Origin: Usnea hakonensis
Taxonomy: Eukaryota > Ascomycota > Lecanoromycetes > Lecanorales > Parmeliaceae
Assembly: GCA_013423325.1 (NCBI GenBank)
Contig: BLJB01000126.1
Span: 62,001 to 126,000, forward strand
Direction: 5' to 3'
DNA length: 64,000 nucleotides
In this document: positions 11,401 to 22,709 of the stretch, piece after piece
Layout of the letters: each line of letters begins with the position of its first letter
Position numbering within the stretch: the first letter of the stretch is position 1
Position numbers and translations under genes: made by a program
The notes under the pieces: model-generated
Database searches by the model: none
Told to the model about the DNA's origin: nothing
What the model saw: only the letters and a program-made list of their open reading frames with translations

Positions 11401-12113
11401 GGTTTGTGTCTTTTCGGAAAGAAAAGAAGCATTTGCAGATGGACATACTCTACTAGGAGTTGAAACGGCGTAACACTTTCATTTCAATCCTTGAGAGAGA
11501 TGACGGAGTCCCTTGTTGCAATCTTTTCAACACACCATCTTGGAAACTTTGGACACACCAAGGGCTACTGCCTGCGTCACTCTACATCATCATACGTCTC
11601 TCATATTAGCCGTGTGTCGAGCTTACTAATATGTATGCCTGTCCGTCGTTCGGCTGATCCGGCTCACCCAAAATCTTCTCGGCATGTTGTGAGCAATGGG
11701 TGTGAGATGTAAGATTACAGTACCCGGAAACGCATTCCAACCACACGTTAGCCAATATAGAGCTTGTCCAAGAATCATCGGCAAAAAGATAAGGAGCACA
11801 TTTCTTGGAAATCGTGACCAAGACGTGCATATGGTGCTCGTGACGCACGTTTGAACAAGGTTGCTAGCACTTGGATCCTGTGTTCGCAAGGCATTTGCCT
11901 GAGCCCGGAAATCCTTTCGGCCTTTTGACCCTTTATGGCCATACAACTTCGTATCTGGCTTATCTGTAGGCAGAGACAGAAAAAAAGTTAGAGGAATCAG
12001 GGATCGTGCATGTGCCGAAAACGTCCGTGTCCAATCCGTTGCAAGATTACAGTATATAAGGATCAAGCATTAGGTAGCTGAAATATAAGTATGATCAGCG
12101 GCACAATAGTTCT
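11401..12113. other. Intergenic between the DHA1 and ACS transporters
   Basis: Open stretches exist on both strands, but none has recognisable family features or a coherent splice pattern. A TATATAAGG motif at about 12053-12060 might be a TATA element for the plus-strand transporter. Confidence 0.4.
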
Positions 12114-13648
12114 TTGGGAGAGCCATTGGCACCAATAGGGATTTTTAGAGTAGGAATTTTCCCGCGGTTCTCTACCTTACCTATTATCTTTGAAATCCCT
12201 TCCAACGCACTTATGAGACGCTTGAAGCCCCATAAATGGTGTATGCCACTCCCACTACCATCGGAATCTTTGTTGACCGTGTCTAAATCTTCCCCAGTGT
12301 CCGGGTGTATGTTAGCATTTGGAGTTGTGATGTTGCGTCAGGGTTTTGGTAAAACTTTTTTGACGTCAAATACCATCATTTCTGACTGGTAATAGTACAA
12401 AGTTATCGCGGACTTCTGGCAACGAGGTTTTTCCTTGGTCTTGCCGAGGCTGGCGTCTTTCCAGGGAGTACGTACGGTCCAGGGATCAGAAGAGAATGTG
12501 TCATTAATTGAAAACATAGGTTTCTACTTGATAAGCCAATGGTACAAGCGAGAAGAATCGCAGAAGCGCTTCACTGTTTACTGGTGCTCAGTGCTGACGG
12601 CTAGCATGTTTGGCGGCCTTCTCGCTAGTGCCATCGCAAAAATGGACGGTATTCGTGGCCTGGCTAATTGGAGGTGGATCTTTATTCTCGAGGGTATCTT
12701 TACTATATTGGTCGGGATCGCATCATACTTCCTCATCTCAGACTTTCCCGAAGATGCTCGTTGGTTAAGTAAAGACGAGAGGGAGTATATCATTGCCCGA
12801 GCTGCAACAAACACCAAGAAGACTCAATTTACCCCTCGTAGCATCTTACCTTTTTTCACAGACCTCAAAAACGTTCTTGGGGGTATCATGTATTTTGGTA
12901 AGTTGACCTATCATCCTGAGAACATCAGGGAGTACTAACGCTAGCAAAAAAGGCCATCGTTATTCCAATATACGGTTAGTGAATTCTAAGAGTGTTGTAC
13001 GCGCATTGATCCCGCCGTTGACGTCTTGATATGAATATAGCTTTCGCTTACTTCGCTCCTACGATTGTAAAGACCCTCGGCTACTCAGCTGTACAAACCC
13101 AACTACATACCGTCCCTCCAACCGCTGCAGCATTTGCTCTTTGTCTTCTGGCAGCCTTCTCATCAGACCGCATACGCCTTCGCTTCCCATTCATCGTATT
13201 TGGGTTTACGCTCACAATCGCTGGCCTAGCCATCCTTATGACCGTACATCACGACTTTTCAGCACAGTACGCGGGTTTGTGCCTTGTCGCTATGGGGGCT
13301 TTTTCCGCAGGACCAATCATTGTTTGCTGGTATGTTATGAATCTGCAAGGCCACTTGGAGCGCAATATTGGCACCGCTTGGATGATTAGTTTTGGTAATT
13401 CTGGTGGTATTGTAGCGACATTTGCTTTTCTTTCAAAAGACGCTCCGGATTATCATACAGGATACTCGATATGCTTGGCTTTCACATGTCTGGGCGCACT
13501 GGCAGCTGAGTGGATGCCGGAAACGGGAGATCTAAGCACCGAGGGCCGGTCAGCTGCAATCGCATCTTCACTTGACCTCCGACTCCTCCTTGTCAACAAT
13601 TCTTCGGATCGGAACGCCCAAAATAAATCTGAATTAAACGTCGTTTAA
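12114..13648 (+). pseudogene. ACS-family MFS transporter (allantoate/nicotinate permease type), 5' damaged
   Basis: Splice logic gives 12114-12240, 12298-12348, 12396-12467, 12520-12897, 12945-12974, 13041-13648, in phase over 421 codons. Motifs of the anion:cation symporter (DAL5/TNA1-like) family follow in order: FEIPSNALMRRLKPHKW, SGCMLAFGVVMLRQGF, YRGLLATRFFLGLAEAGVFP, WYKREESQKRF, GLANWRWIFILEGIFTILVG, PEDARWLSKDER, YFAPTIVKTLGYS and NLQGHLERN. The N-terminal membrane helix and a proper start codon are missing. Upstream of FEIPSN the expected AVLYLTY is encoded one base out of frame (about 12164-12184). The C terminus also diverges after CLAFTCLGALAAEW. Damage at both ends suggests a decaying gene; a missed 5' exon or a base error is the alternative. 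Confidence 0.65.
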
Positions 13649-13661
13649 AGCTGTGAAAGCC

Positions 13662-15914
13662 ATGTCTGCCATTGCAAGAATGATATCGTTGCAGGCATCA
13701 AGCAGACGTTTGGCAGCGCAATATCCGAGTCAACTTCGTCCTTTTACCTTACTCCCAGCGAGCTATCCGCAGAATGTTTTCACTCAGCCCAGAAGGAGAG
13801 ATATGAGCGTGGCGATACCAAGGTCAGATTTTGTATACTTACGCAAATGTCAAAAGCAGATTATATTGATAGACCTTCATTTTACAGTTACACATCTTCA
13901 TTCGCATTTTTCGAAGCTTTGTGGGAGGTAAGCAGGGCCTTTATATCTATGGTGGAGTGATTCAAAGTAGCCACAGGGAGGCGTGGAAGCATGCTTTGTC
14001 AACCTAGGGTCCGATCATCCCAGTCTCATTGAGGCTATACTCAAAGGTCAGAGAGAGAAAAGGGGCATGTTTCCTAAGATCTATACATGCCCCAGCGAGG
14101 TAAGCTTGAATCTATTTCTCGTTTATACGGTATCTTATGCTTGATCGCTTGTCGCCTCGGTTCCATTAACTTGGGCCCTGGTCTAGATGGTCGCTATGTC
14201 AATGGCGGACGGCTGGGCTCGCGTGACTGGCCACCCACAAGCGGTAATCGTGCACGTCGACGTTGGAACTCAAGCTCTCGGATGCGCCTTACACAACGCC
14301 AGCAGTGGCCGAGCCCCCGTACTAATATTCGCAGGCCTTTGCCCAGTCACAGAGGACGGTGAGCTGCCAGGTTCACGTACCGAATACCAACACTGGATTC
14401 AAGATGCCCAGGACCAAAAATCTATCGTCCGTCAATATTGTAGGCATGTGGGGGAGCTACGAACTGGGCGGACTGTTAAACAGTCGGTTGCCCGGGCTTT
14501 ACAGTTTGCTATGAGTGATCCAAAGGGGCCGGTATACTTAGCCGGCGCAAGAGAGGTAATGGCGGAGGAGATAGAGCCTTATAAAATCGACCAGGAAAAA
14601 TACCGTCCTATCGGACCTACGGCATTACCAGCGAAGGCGGTCTCGACAATTGCAGAGGCTATAGTAAATGCCAAAAATCCGCTAGTAATCACTGGATACT
14701 CCGGTCGAAATCATGCCAATCCTTCGCAGTTGGTCCAGATGGCTGATTTGATTCCCGGGCTTCGCGTCTTCGATACAGGTGGTAGCGATATGTGCTTTCC
14801 ATCAACGCATCGTGCCAGCCTCGGCTTTAGATTCAGCTTCGACAAGGCGACAACAGAAGCAGATGTGATTCTAATAATTGATTGTGACGTACCTTGGATT
14901 CCCTCCCGCAATCCTCCTCGCAACGATGCACTTATCTATCACGTTGACGCTGACCCTCTCAATTGTATGATATCCAACTCTCATTTTCCTGCTCACGGCA
15001 AATGGAAAGCGGACAGCTATACCGCCCTCACGCAAGTCAACAAATACCTTCAAACAGATTCAGGTTTGATTAAAACTCTGAATGACCCGGTATACGCGCA
15101 GCGCGGGAAGATTCTAGCCGAAAAACATGCTATCCGCCTCGCCTCCTTTACAGAACTAGCTTCACGAAATAATGGCACACTTACAGATCATCAGGTCGGC
15201 GCCGCAATAAAGTCCTCGGTACCAGCCGATACAGTCTTCGTAATCGAAGCTGTTACCTGTACTGCTCAGATATCTGATCAGCTTCAAACGTCAATCCCAG
15301 GTAGTTGGATCAACTGCGGCGGTGCAGGGCTAGGTTGGAGTGGTGGTGCTGCACTAGGTGTTAAACTGGCCCTCGAAAGACGTGGACTGCCTAAATTTGT
15401 TTGTGCAATTGTTGGCGACGGGACCTTCTTATTCAATCAGCCGGGTAGCGTCTACTGGATCGCAGCGAGATACGGCATTCCACTTCTAACTATTGTGCTC
15501 AATAATAAAGGTGGTTTTATTAATCATTTCCTTCTCACATAATCGATCGAGTAGAGGTCGCTAACCCTTAGTGCTTAAGGTTGGAATGCACCGCGCAAAT
15601 CCTTAGAACTGGTCCACCCATTCGGCCTCGCTTCTACGTCTTTAAACAAAGACCTACATATCTCTTTTGAGCCATCTCCAGACTACGGTGGCATTGCGAA
15701 AGCGGCAGCTGGAGGATCATTTGGTGGTGTCAAGAAATGTTTGTTTACGGGGAAGGCAAAAACCGCACAAGAATTGAAAGCAGTATTGGCGCAAGCGGTG
15801 GAGGCTGTAGAAGAGGGGCGGGGTGCGGTTGTAGAGGCAGTGTTAGATAATGATGATACCAAGAACGTGAGAGATGTTGGCCGGGAAATTGGCTCTGTAG
15901 GAAGAATCAGCTGA
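13662..15914 (+). CDS. Thiamine-diphosphate-dependent enzyme (acetolactate synthase-like)
   Basis: Predicted join 13662-13822, 13888-13927, 13977-14099, 14187-15510, 15580-15914; 1,983 bases, 660 residues, all phases consistent. It belongs to the ThDP enzyme superfamily (acetolactate synthase / benzoylformate decarboxylase fold). The PYR domain holds FVNLGSDHPSLIEA and the catalytic Glu108 in PSE-MVAMSMADGWARVTG; a middle Rossmann-like domain follows. The PP domain holds the ThDP/metal motif VGDG (518-520) to LNN (547-548), then KGWNAPRKS across the last intron. The first 40 residues are rich in Ser, Arg and Ala with few acidic residues, like a mitochondrial targeting peptide. The first ATG lies only 13 bases after the stop of the transporter relic. 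The gene is intact among decayed neighbours. The reaction probably is C-C bond cleavage or formation on a 2-oxo acid; the substrate is unknown. Confidence 0.85.
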
Positions 15915-16260
15915 AAGTCGGACGAGATGATGGCTTTTGTAGACTGCAGTTTCCAACGACATGCTTGAACGCCGATTGGAGGGTCAAGGATTGGGTTGCT
16001 ATCTTACCAAACAGAGAAGATTCTGTGAGAGACATTCTTTACACCAAGTCATTTGTCTAGCGATAGCTGCAACATTGCTAAGGAATACGCTGACCTATCG
16101 AATTCTGAGAAGAATCTCGGCTTTACCTTTGGAACTGAGGACGGATTTTCAAGGTTTGCGCAATTGGAATTCATTAAATGACTATCCCAGAACTCTGTTC
16201 ATGCTCATGCTCATTGCCATCATTAGTCTCGCAACCTCCCTAGTCTCAACCCCGAATCCC
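15915..16260. other. Spacer between the TPP enzyme and the precursor gene
   Basis: Convergent 3' ends. No separate gene supported; the open plus-strand stretch from 15961 is a shadow of the repeat-bearing minus-strand gene. Confidence 0.4.
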
Positions 16261-16645
16261 CTAGTCTCTCTTCCCTTTAACTGCATAGGAGCTTTCAGCC
16301 TCACGGGCGACAGCAAGCATGGGATCAGCTTCAAAGGTGGCTCGCTTTTCCTTTTCTTTGGTGGCATAGGAGCTGTCAACCTCGTGAGCGACAGCGAGCA
16401 TTGGGTCGGCTTCGAAATTAGCTCGCTTCTCCTTTTCTTTGGTGGCATAGGAGCTGTCAACCTCGCGGGCGACAGCGAGCATTGGATCGGCTTCGAAATC
16501 TGCTGCACGTATTAGCGCTGAACATTTTCTAGGTGAGATACGTTTCGATTGAAGAGTCAGAAGCAGACATACTGGCCGGGCGTGCTGCTGGAGCTGCAAG
16601 AGTGAGAGTGGCCAAAGTGGCTGTGATGAGGAGCTCGAGACGCAT
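16261..16645 (-). CDS. Secreted repeat precursor with Kex2 sites (RiPP precursor candidate)
   Basis: Predicted complement of join 16261-16517, 16573-16645; 330 bases, 109 residues. Exon 1 encodes a signal peptide, MRLELLITATLATLTLAAPA. After the intron come three tandem units of 27, 27 and 25 residues (30-56, 57-83, 84-108). Each has FEADPMLAVA, then SSYA, and each ends in a dibasic Lys-Arg Kex2-type site (KEKEKR, KEKEKR, KGKR). The conserved Tyr (48, 75, 102) precedes the cleavage site closely, as in UstA-like dikaritin precursors. Several in-frame acceptors exist at the exon 2 start, so residues 25-30 are uncertain. The divergent neighbour is a UstYa-like protein, the enzyme type that cyclises such repeats. 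Alternatives are an alpha-factor-like pheromone or a Kex2-processed secreted peptide of another role. Confidence 0.72.
16267..16503 (-). repeat. Three tandem 81-bp coding repeats
   Basis: Units 16503-16423, 16422-16342 and 16341-16267 (the last shortened to 75 bp) are near-identical in DNA and encode the three precursor units. Units one and two differ by few bases; unit three is more diverged. Because 81 is a multiple of three, other frames stay open too. Confidence 0.9.
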
Positions 16646-17576
16646 ATTGTCGACGACGTTGGTGTTTATATGAGGTTGGGATCCGGACTCTTACAGGATG
16701 TGTGGGTAATTATCAGGCTGCCCCGAGAGAGATCTTTGAAGTTGGGAGGAGGCCTACTTGACTTAAATAATATTGATCCAAGGAGGGGTGAGTTACTGCT
16801 CCAAATCCACAGTGTCAGATTGTCTTTCGTATCACTATCATGAGACTGGGAAGCAGATAAGAGAAAAGAGTTGTCTATTGGCCGAAACGAGCATAAGATT
16901 GCTTAATTCTCATGTTTCTGGCTGTGCCCTGTGCATGTCGTGGTTTATCGTGCATAGTCCACCAATGTTTTCAAACATTCAAAACGTCTTGCTGCCCAAT
17001 TTCAAGCTAGGTACTTTGACAATGAACAACTGCACCTTTCAGCTTTCCAATTATTCCCATTTGTGAAGGGAGCTAATGCAATGCCAGCACGGTGGTCGAG
17101 CTCAGGCCCCGTTTCCTTACGCAAGAGATTACCTTTTCTGATGTGAGCTAATTCTACTGGTGGACTCGATGTTGGTACCGTTACGCCAACGAGTACAGGC
17201 ATTGGTACGATTCGCCCCCGCACCGAATCCTACCCGACGTTGTTTGGGTGCGGACTTCAATTTAGGATCCTGCCTCACGCGGAGATCTTCCCCGGTGTAG
17301 TCTTTGAGTTTGCACATCAGCGTTTGAAGGTAATTCATGTTCACATGTCCTACGTCAGTGGAGGCATAGTGGGGGGAAAGAAGGAAAAGACCAAGCCAAT
17401 TTGAACGCAAATAACTGTTCTTGACTCTATCGATGGCCTGTATTGGGGAGCGTCCCATTTCTCACTTTTCTAACGCTCTTCCTAAAGCCTTCCATGGTAA
17501 CGACTTGATTCTCCACGACTCCTTTCTATTGTGGGCAGGACTAATCTTGTTGCATTCAGAAAGACGGGCAGCCATC
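16646..17576. other. Shared 5' region of the divergent precursor and UstYa-like genes
   Basis: About 930 bases between two start codons pointing away from each other. No gene supported. It probably holds a bidirectional promoter, which would co-express precursor and modifying enzyme; no binding site was identified. Confidence 0.45.
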
Positions 17577-18534
17577 ATGTACACTAAAGGCACATACTCC
17601 AGGGTATCGGAAAATCAGGAATTGGCTTCGAACGAGGGCTTCGAGGACAGTCAGGATCGTGACTCACTCTTTGCCCTTGAGGAGAAATGCGGAAGCCTCA
17701 CGAGGTCCCTTTCTCTTAGACGCCGTCTACCCTGGATCGCGCACGGAGTAGCCTTCCTGATCTGGCTCGGTGTTTTCATTTACACCATGGCGGTGTCACA
17801 CCGCGAAGGCCGCAGATGTATAAAATTCAATGCCTACTGTAAGTTGGATATCCAACAGTTCAGACAAAGATGCTAAGCTTGGGGACCAGCGCCTATCCTG
17901 GACGCCATAGACACGGACTACCGTGAAGAGAGATTCAAGTACTCATTGTGGTATAAATCGCCTTACAAAGGGCCTCCTACCCCCGAGGTCAACCAAGCTT
18001 GGCACGACATCATGCAGTGTAAGCGAAGAACTACACCAACATTACGTACTCGACTTGGATACTAAAGTCCGTCCACCAGACGGTCAAATCAGCGTCAGTG
18101 CGGATGATATTCTCCGAATCGGGCACAACCTCACATCCGTCAAGTATCCAGACTCTGTCGGTGGTGGATATCCAGCCACCGCCATGGGCACCCACGCCAT
18201 CCATTGCCTCCACTACATTTGGCAAGACCACTACGTCGACATTTCGCCCGAAGTTCAAAGCCTTAAAGATGACATTCCAGAGATGTACGAGAGACATTAT
18301 GAGCACTGCGTCGACTATATTCGACAGTACTTGATGTGTAAATTTGACACTACAATCATGCCATTCAACTGGGTGCTGGACCACCAGAATCCTACACCTA
18401 ATGGTAATACGATTCAGAAGTGCATCAATTGGGATCATCTGCAGAAATGGCTCCAGAAGAGGGCGGTACAGATGCCCGAAGGGTTTGAGTGGCATCAGCC
18501 TGAAGATGCGGTGGCGTTGGATTGGAATCCTTGA
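17577..18534 (+). CDS. UstYa-like (DUF3328) oxidative cyclisation protein
   Basis: Predicted join 17577-17838, 17878-18018, 18068-18534; 870 bases, 289 residues, phases consistent. It is a member of the DUF3328/UstYa family, which carries out oxidative steps on fungal ribosomal peptides and some other secondary metabolites. A short cytosolic tail and one membrane helix (about 53-73, WIAHGVAFLIWLGVFIYTM) place the rest in the secretory lumen. Conserved marks are SWGPAPILDAID, VSADDILRIGHN, GGGYPA and the two HxxHC motifs HAIHC (177-181) and HYEHC (211-215), followed by YIRQYLMC. The length is typical of the family. The first intron (39 bp) is short but required by the conserved SWGPAP junction. 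Divergent to the repeat precursor. Which bond it forms cannot be predicted. Confidence 0.88.
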
Positions 18535-18646
18535 GTTGCATCTATGCTTCTAGGAGAATTCTACTGCGGTCACTTTTGAGATTGGTTGCATAGCTCAACT
18601 TGGATTGCTCGAGGCGACGAGGCAAACGAGAACCCCATTGGCTTTT

Positions 18647-19182
18647 TCAAATGAACATGTTAATAATTCCTGCCAAGATAAGACTTATCCTGAACATCCA
18701 TCGCCAATTGCTATTTGACGAATAGCCCGCTATAATAGGTCTAACCACGGGTCCAATAAACGATATTAACCCGAAGATTATCACTACTCTTCCACGATAG
18801 ACTAGATTGGTGTATAGGTCACTATATAAGCTACCTAGAACTACCGGGGGTACTGAGCCTCCGACTCCGACAAAGAATCGAAATATCAGTAAAGTTAACC
18901 AGCTCGTCGTAAGGGCACAATCCAGAGTGAATAGGATAAAAATGGTAAAAGAAGAGATAAAATAGATCCTTCTTCCAAAATATTCGCTTATAGGACCGAA
19001 TACTATCGGTCCAAAAATACAGCCGATAAGGAATATAGCGACGGGTAGCGTTACTTGTCGTTTGCTGGTTATACCAAAGGCTTTATCCACGCTGTTGATG
19101 GCGCCGCTCGGCAGACTCGAACTCAGATTTACGTTGAGATTCAGCAAGAGACCTATGACTACCACGAATTATTTCTTCTTCT
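18647..19182 (-). pseudogene. Broken 5' half of a second DHA1 transporter
   Basis: This copy parallels exon 2 of the DHA1 gene at 10.7-11.2 kb: NLSSSLPSGAINSVDKAFGI, PISEYFGRRIYF, FRFFVGVGGSVPPVVLGS, GPVVRPIIAGYSS and WRWMFRISLI. A TAA at 19169-19171 interrupts the frame where the intact copy has a Leu codon in KKLFVVV, and everything after the sixth helix is missing. Base composition is more AT-rich than in the paralogue. No first exon is recognisable. It is a dead partial duplicate or the remains of an older paralogue. Confidence 0.78.
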
Positions 19183-19367
19183 ACAAAATTGTCAGAAGAC
19201 TTCGATCTGATGTAGCTCGATCGCGACGGCAAACCGAGGACCAATTCTCTGCACATGCATGGTATTTGCGCTCAAGAAAGCGAGCAGATGGTGCGGACAT
19301 GTTTTTGGTGCTGGTGCACTAATTCGAGCCAGAGTTGTTGTAGCATCATCCGAGTTCTAGTCCGCTT

Positions 19368-19480
19368 ATTTAGTCAGACTGCTAACTCATTAACATTCAA
19401 AGGTCTCTTTTTGAAGATGAGACTTAGAAAATCCTACTTGCAAACCTCTGAATGTTAATGAGTTAGCAGTCTGACTAAAT
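19368..19480. repeat. Perfect 32-bp inverted repeat (foldback or MITE-like)
   Basis: Positions 19368-19399 and 19449-19480 are exact reverse complements over 32 bases, starting ATTTAGTCAGACTGC on the left. They enclose 49 unrelated bases, so the single strand would form a long hairpin. A perfect match over this length in otherwise decayed DNA points to a recent insertion of a small foldback or MITE element. No transposase or clear target duplication is visible. Confidence 0.7.
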
Positions 19481-20970
19481 CGCAGCCTCGATTTATTCTC
19501 ACACGAAGACTACCTAGAGGGTTCCTTGTATTTCAGAGACGGAACAAGCCAAAAATCTCTCTGCTAAACATCAGCTATGTACGTAGAATGTTGTACTTTG
19601 CTCAAGTGAACTATGGATTTTAATTCTCATTTTGGAATAGACAGGCTATGAGAACAAAGACTCCGTGAAGAATGTGTTCGTTGCCGCGTCCCCGAGTAAG
19701 CAGAATCTTGAGCCGCAGTCAAACGCAGCCATTGGACGAATAATAATCCTTACATTTGAGCTCTGCATGCCTCCCAAACGCAAGGAAAGGGATACAGAAG
19801 TCGTAGATGGAATAGATGTTCGTATAACTACATCATGAATGAGAGCCTGGAATGGGAGTGGATCATGTGGGATATCTTCACAGTAGAGCTGTAAGTACCT
19901 TGTTCCTGATTGTGCCTTGAGCCTCGCGCAAGAAGCTTCGTGGAAACGGGTTTGCCCCAAGGTACCTGTTTAGGACAATATTGGCCCTATCACTTCATGG
20001 ATACCGTTTCTTTTCTCTGAGAAAGTCCGAATAAATTGGTCGAGAAATCACTAGAACAATGTTGCACAAGATATAATTCACCGGATACCTCCTTTGGGAG
20101 CGGATCGGCAGAAGAATGAGGCATACTCCGTAAAACGAATGCTATTAGGCACTGCGAGACAATGTGTCCACCGACTTACATGTCTCATGCAAATCAGATG
20201 GTCATGTGCATGGTGTGGTATATATCCTTCTTGTATGCGCGCCGTTGATGGCCATTGCTACAATCATCTTCCTGACCGTTTGTGAATGCATGCGACATAC
20301 TTCTAACACTTTCATATGCAAGGCGCTGAATTCGGCGATAGTCAATGGGCAATTGCAGCCGATAGCGTTGGCAAAGTGCATACATGAACACATTGTATTC
20401 AGAATGTAACATGACGAAACGTGGTGGATGCATTAAATTTCCTCACACCGTCTCATGTAAGGATGACGGCTAACTAAAAGAGCGTTTAAAAGTACCTCAC
20501 ACCCTTTATGTTGTACGGTGCTCTGCATCCGCAGTAGCGAAGCTATAATTACTTGTATCAATGCCCCACCTTTTTACACCCCCATTCTTTCCCCCACATT
20601 ATGTTGGTCTTATTTCCAGAATCGCACAATAATACTGCATGTAAGATTACGTGGACTGATAAAACACGTTCTCCAAGTAGTGTACAAGAGAACCTCTATC
20701 CTTGTACTCAAGTATCATTTAAGACTGGCGAGGAGCGAGATTCGAGTCTAAGCTGACTCCGTGTAAGATCTGCATGCCGACGTCTGTAAAATATTGTTGC
20801 TCACGCACTTGTGGATTCTACCTTTTGCTTCACCTTGTCAGTGCATGTCGTACACTGGAACAATGTATCACCACAAGGCCAGTCTCCACTGCTGCTTGTT
20901 TCAAATTTGGTTTTCTTCAAGACTCACATCAATTAGCCATTTGAGCCTTGGAAAGACACTTCAGTCGACG
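19481..20970. other. Gene-free stretch
   Basis: About 1.5 kb with only short unsupported open stretches on both strands. No RNA gene, repeat or domain recognised. Confidence 0.4.
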
Positions 20971-22709
20971 ATGAAATTTCCCTCCTTTCTTGCTCCTGCC
21001 CCACTGTTTCGCTCAGCAGTCTTTCATAATCACAGATTTACGAACATATAGCATCTAACACCGTCCACGCAGTGCGAAGCCTTGTCATCGACACTAAAGA
21101 CAAAAGTCTCGTTTCCGCGTAGCAGGGTATACAACTCCTCATTACTGTCGTATTGGTCGGCACAAGAAGAAATGGTCGCGCCCGATTGAATTGTCTCGCC
21201 CACAACCGCTCAAGATGTGTCCGTCGCAATCAAGATTCTAACCGCAGATGCAAATCGCATGGGCCACTACATGAATCAGACAGCAGGTTGTAGATTCGCA
21301 ATCCGCCGTGGTGGCCATACGGCGCAGGCGGGAAGTGCAAACATTGACAATGGCGTGACCATGGATCTAAGCGCATTGAACAGTACGACTCTATCGGAGG
21401 ACAAGAGCACAGTGGCGATTGGTCCTGGCCAGAGATGGAAGGATGTATATGCAGTTTTGGACCCTTTCAGGCTTTCGGTCCAAGGGGTCAGAAGCGGTGG
21501 AGTCGGTGTCGGAGGCTCCATAATTGGAGGTCGGTCGTGTTTGTCTCATTAGTGTCTCCGCTGTTGGGCAGCCCCATTCAGGACTGCTCGCTTGCTTGAA
21601 CGTGTAGCTGACGAGCTCTGTCTGATCAAGGCGGTCTTTCATACTTCGCCACTCGCGAAGGATTTGCATGTGATAATGTTGTCTCCTTCGAGATAGTCCT
21701 CGCAAACGGCTCCATCATAGAGGCAACCGCAAATTCCCACCAGGATCTGTGGACAGCGTTGAAAGGCGGCTCCAGGAACTTTCGCATCGTCACAAGCTTC
21801 GTACTTAACACGTTCGAACAAGGAGACCTCTGGGCTGGCAGCATAACCTATCCTACCCATACTCGCAGCAGCTCGAAGCATTTAGCGCCTTCTGCTCCAA
21901 TCCAGATTTCGACGTTAACGCAGCTATTTTGCCGAGTTTTGCGTTCGGTGGTAGCGCGGGCTCTTTCATCATCACCGAACTCGTTTATACGCAACCGGTG
22001 GTGAATCCGCCAACTTTCCAACCCTTCACAGCAATACAACCGCAGCTTGCGAGCACCCTCAATATCACGAGCCTCGGCCCCTACTCCATCGTGCAACAGT
22101 CACTGTCTCCGTATCAGCTGCAGTATGTCTACCTTTCCAGGCACCCATCACCATCGTTAGCCGTAAACCCTCAGATAGCCCCGTTGCTGACAAAGTTTGC
22201 TCCTTTCCGAGAATCGCAGGCAGCTAACGTTCGCCACCACGTTCGAAAACGACCTCGGTATGCTCCACACTCTGTTCAAACTCTGGAACACCAGTACCAC
22301 GGGCGTGGCCTCGGTGGCCGGCATCACTTGGTCCATCAGCCTGCAGCCTCTCAACGCCGCCGTCACGTCCCGCGCAATCCTCAAAGGCGGCAACAATCTC
22401 GGTCTCCCGGTGCATCCACCCCGCGGCTCTCTCATCCTTGCATTGCTCTCCGCCACCTGGAACGATGGCCGCGACGATGATCGTGTGCGCAGAGTCGCGA
22501 ACGAACTTCTTGAGGATATCATCGGTGCCGCTAAAGCGTCTGGGACCTTCAATCGGTTTATAGATCTCAACCATGCGGACGAGGGCCAGGATCCAATCAC
22601 AGGTTATGGACCTGAGGTCAAGGAGCAGCTGCGGACCGTGAGTAGGAAGTATGATCCCTCAGGGGTCTTTCAGACTTTGGTACCTGGAGGGTTTGGATTG
22701 TTCGAGTGA
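20971..22709 (+). pseudogene. FAD-linked oxidoreductase (BBE-like) with a stop and a frameshift
   Basis: It encodes a secreted-type berberine-bridge-like flavoprotein. In order: a possible leader (MKFPSFLAPAPLF), YNSSLLSYWSAQEEM, SPTTAQDVSVAIKIL, the FAD-binding FAIRRGGHTAQAGSANID with its His, GVRSGGVGVGGSIIGG, GLSYFATREGFACDNV, and the C-terminal YDPSGVFQTLVPGGFG. Normal introns follow IIGG (about 21529-21629) and LQ (about 22120-22235). Two lesions break it. TGA at 21187-21189 stands where relatives have the Cys of PDCIVSPTTA. A one-base shift near 21860-21870 separates SITYPTHT from QQLEAFSAFCSNPDFDV. With both lesions no active enzyme is made. It may once have belonged to the nearby metabolite locus. 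Confidence 0.78.

Noticed and set aside
16182..16508. A second minus-strand open frame through the 81-bp repeats, and a plus-strand one at 15961-16515
   Set aside because: The repeat length is a multiple of three, so all frames stay open. Only the frame joined to the signal-peptide exon has Kex2 sites and ends sensibly.
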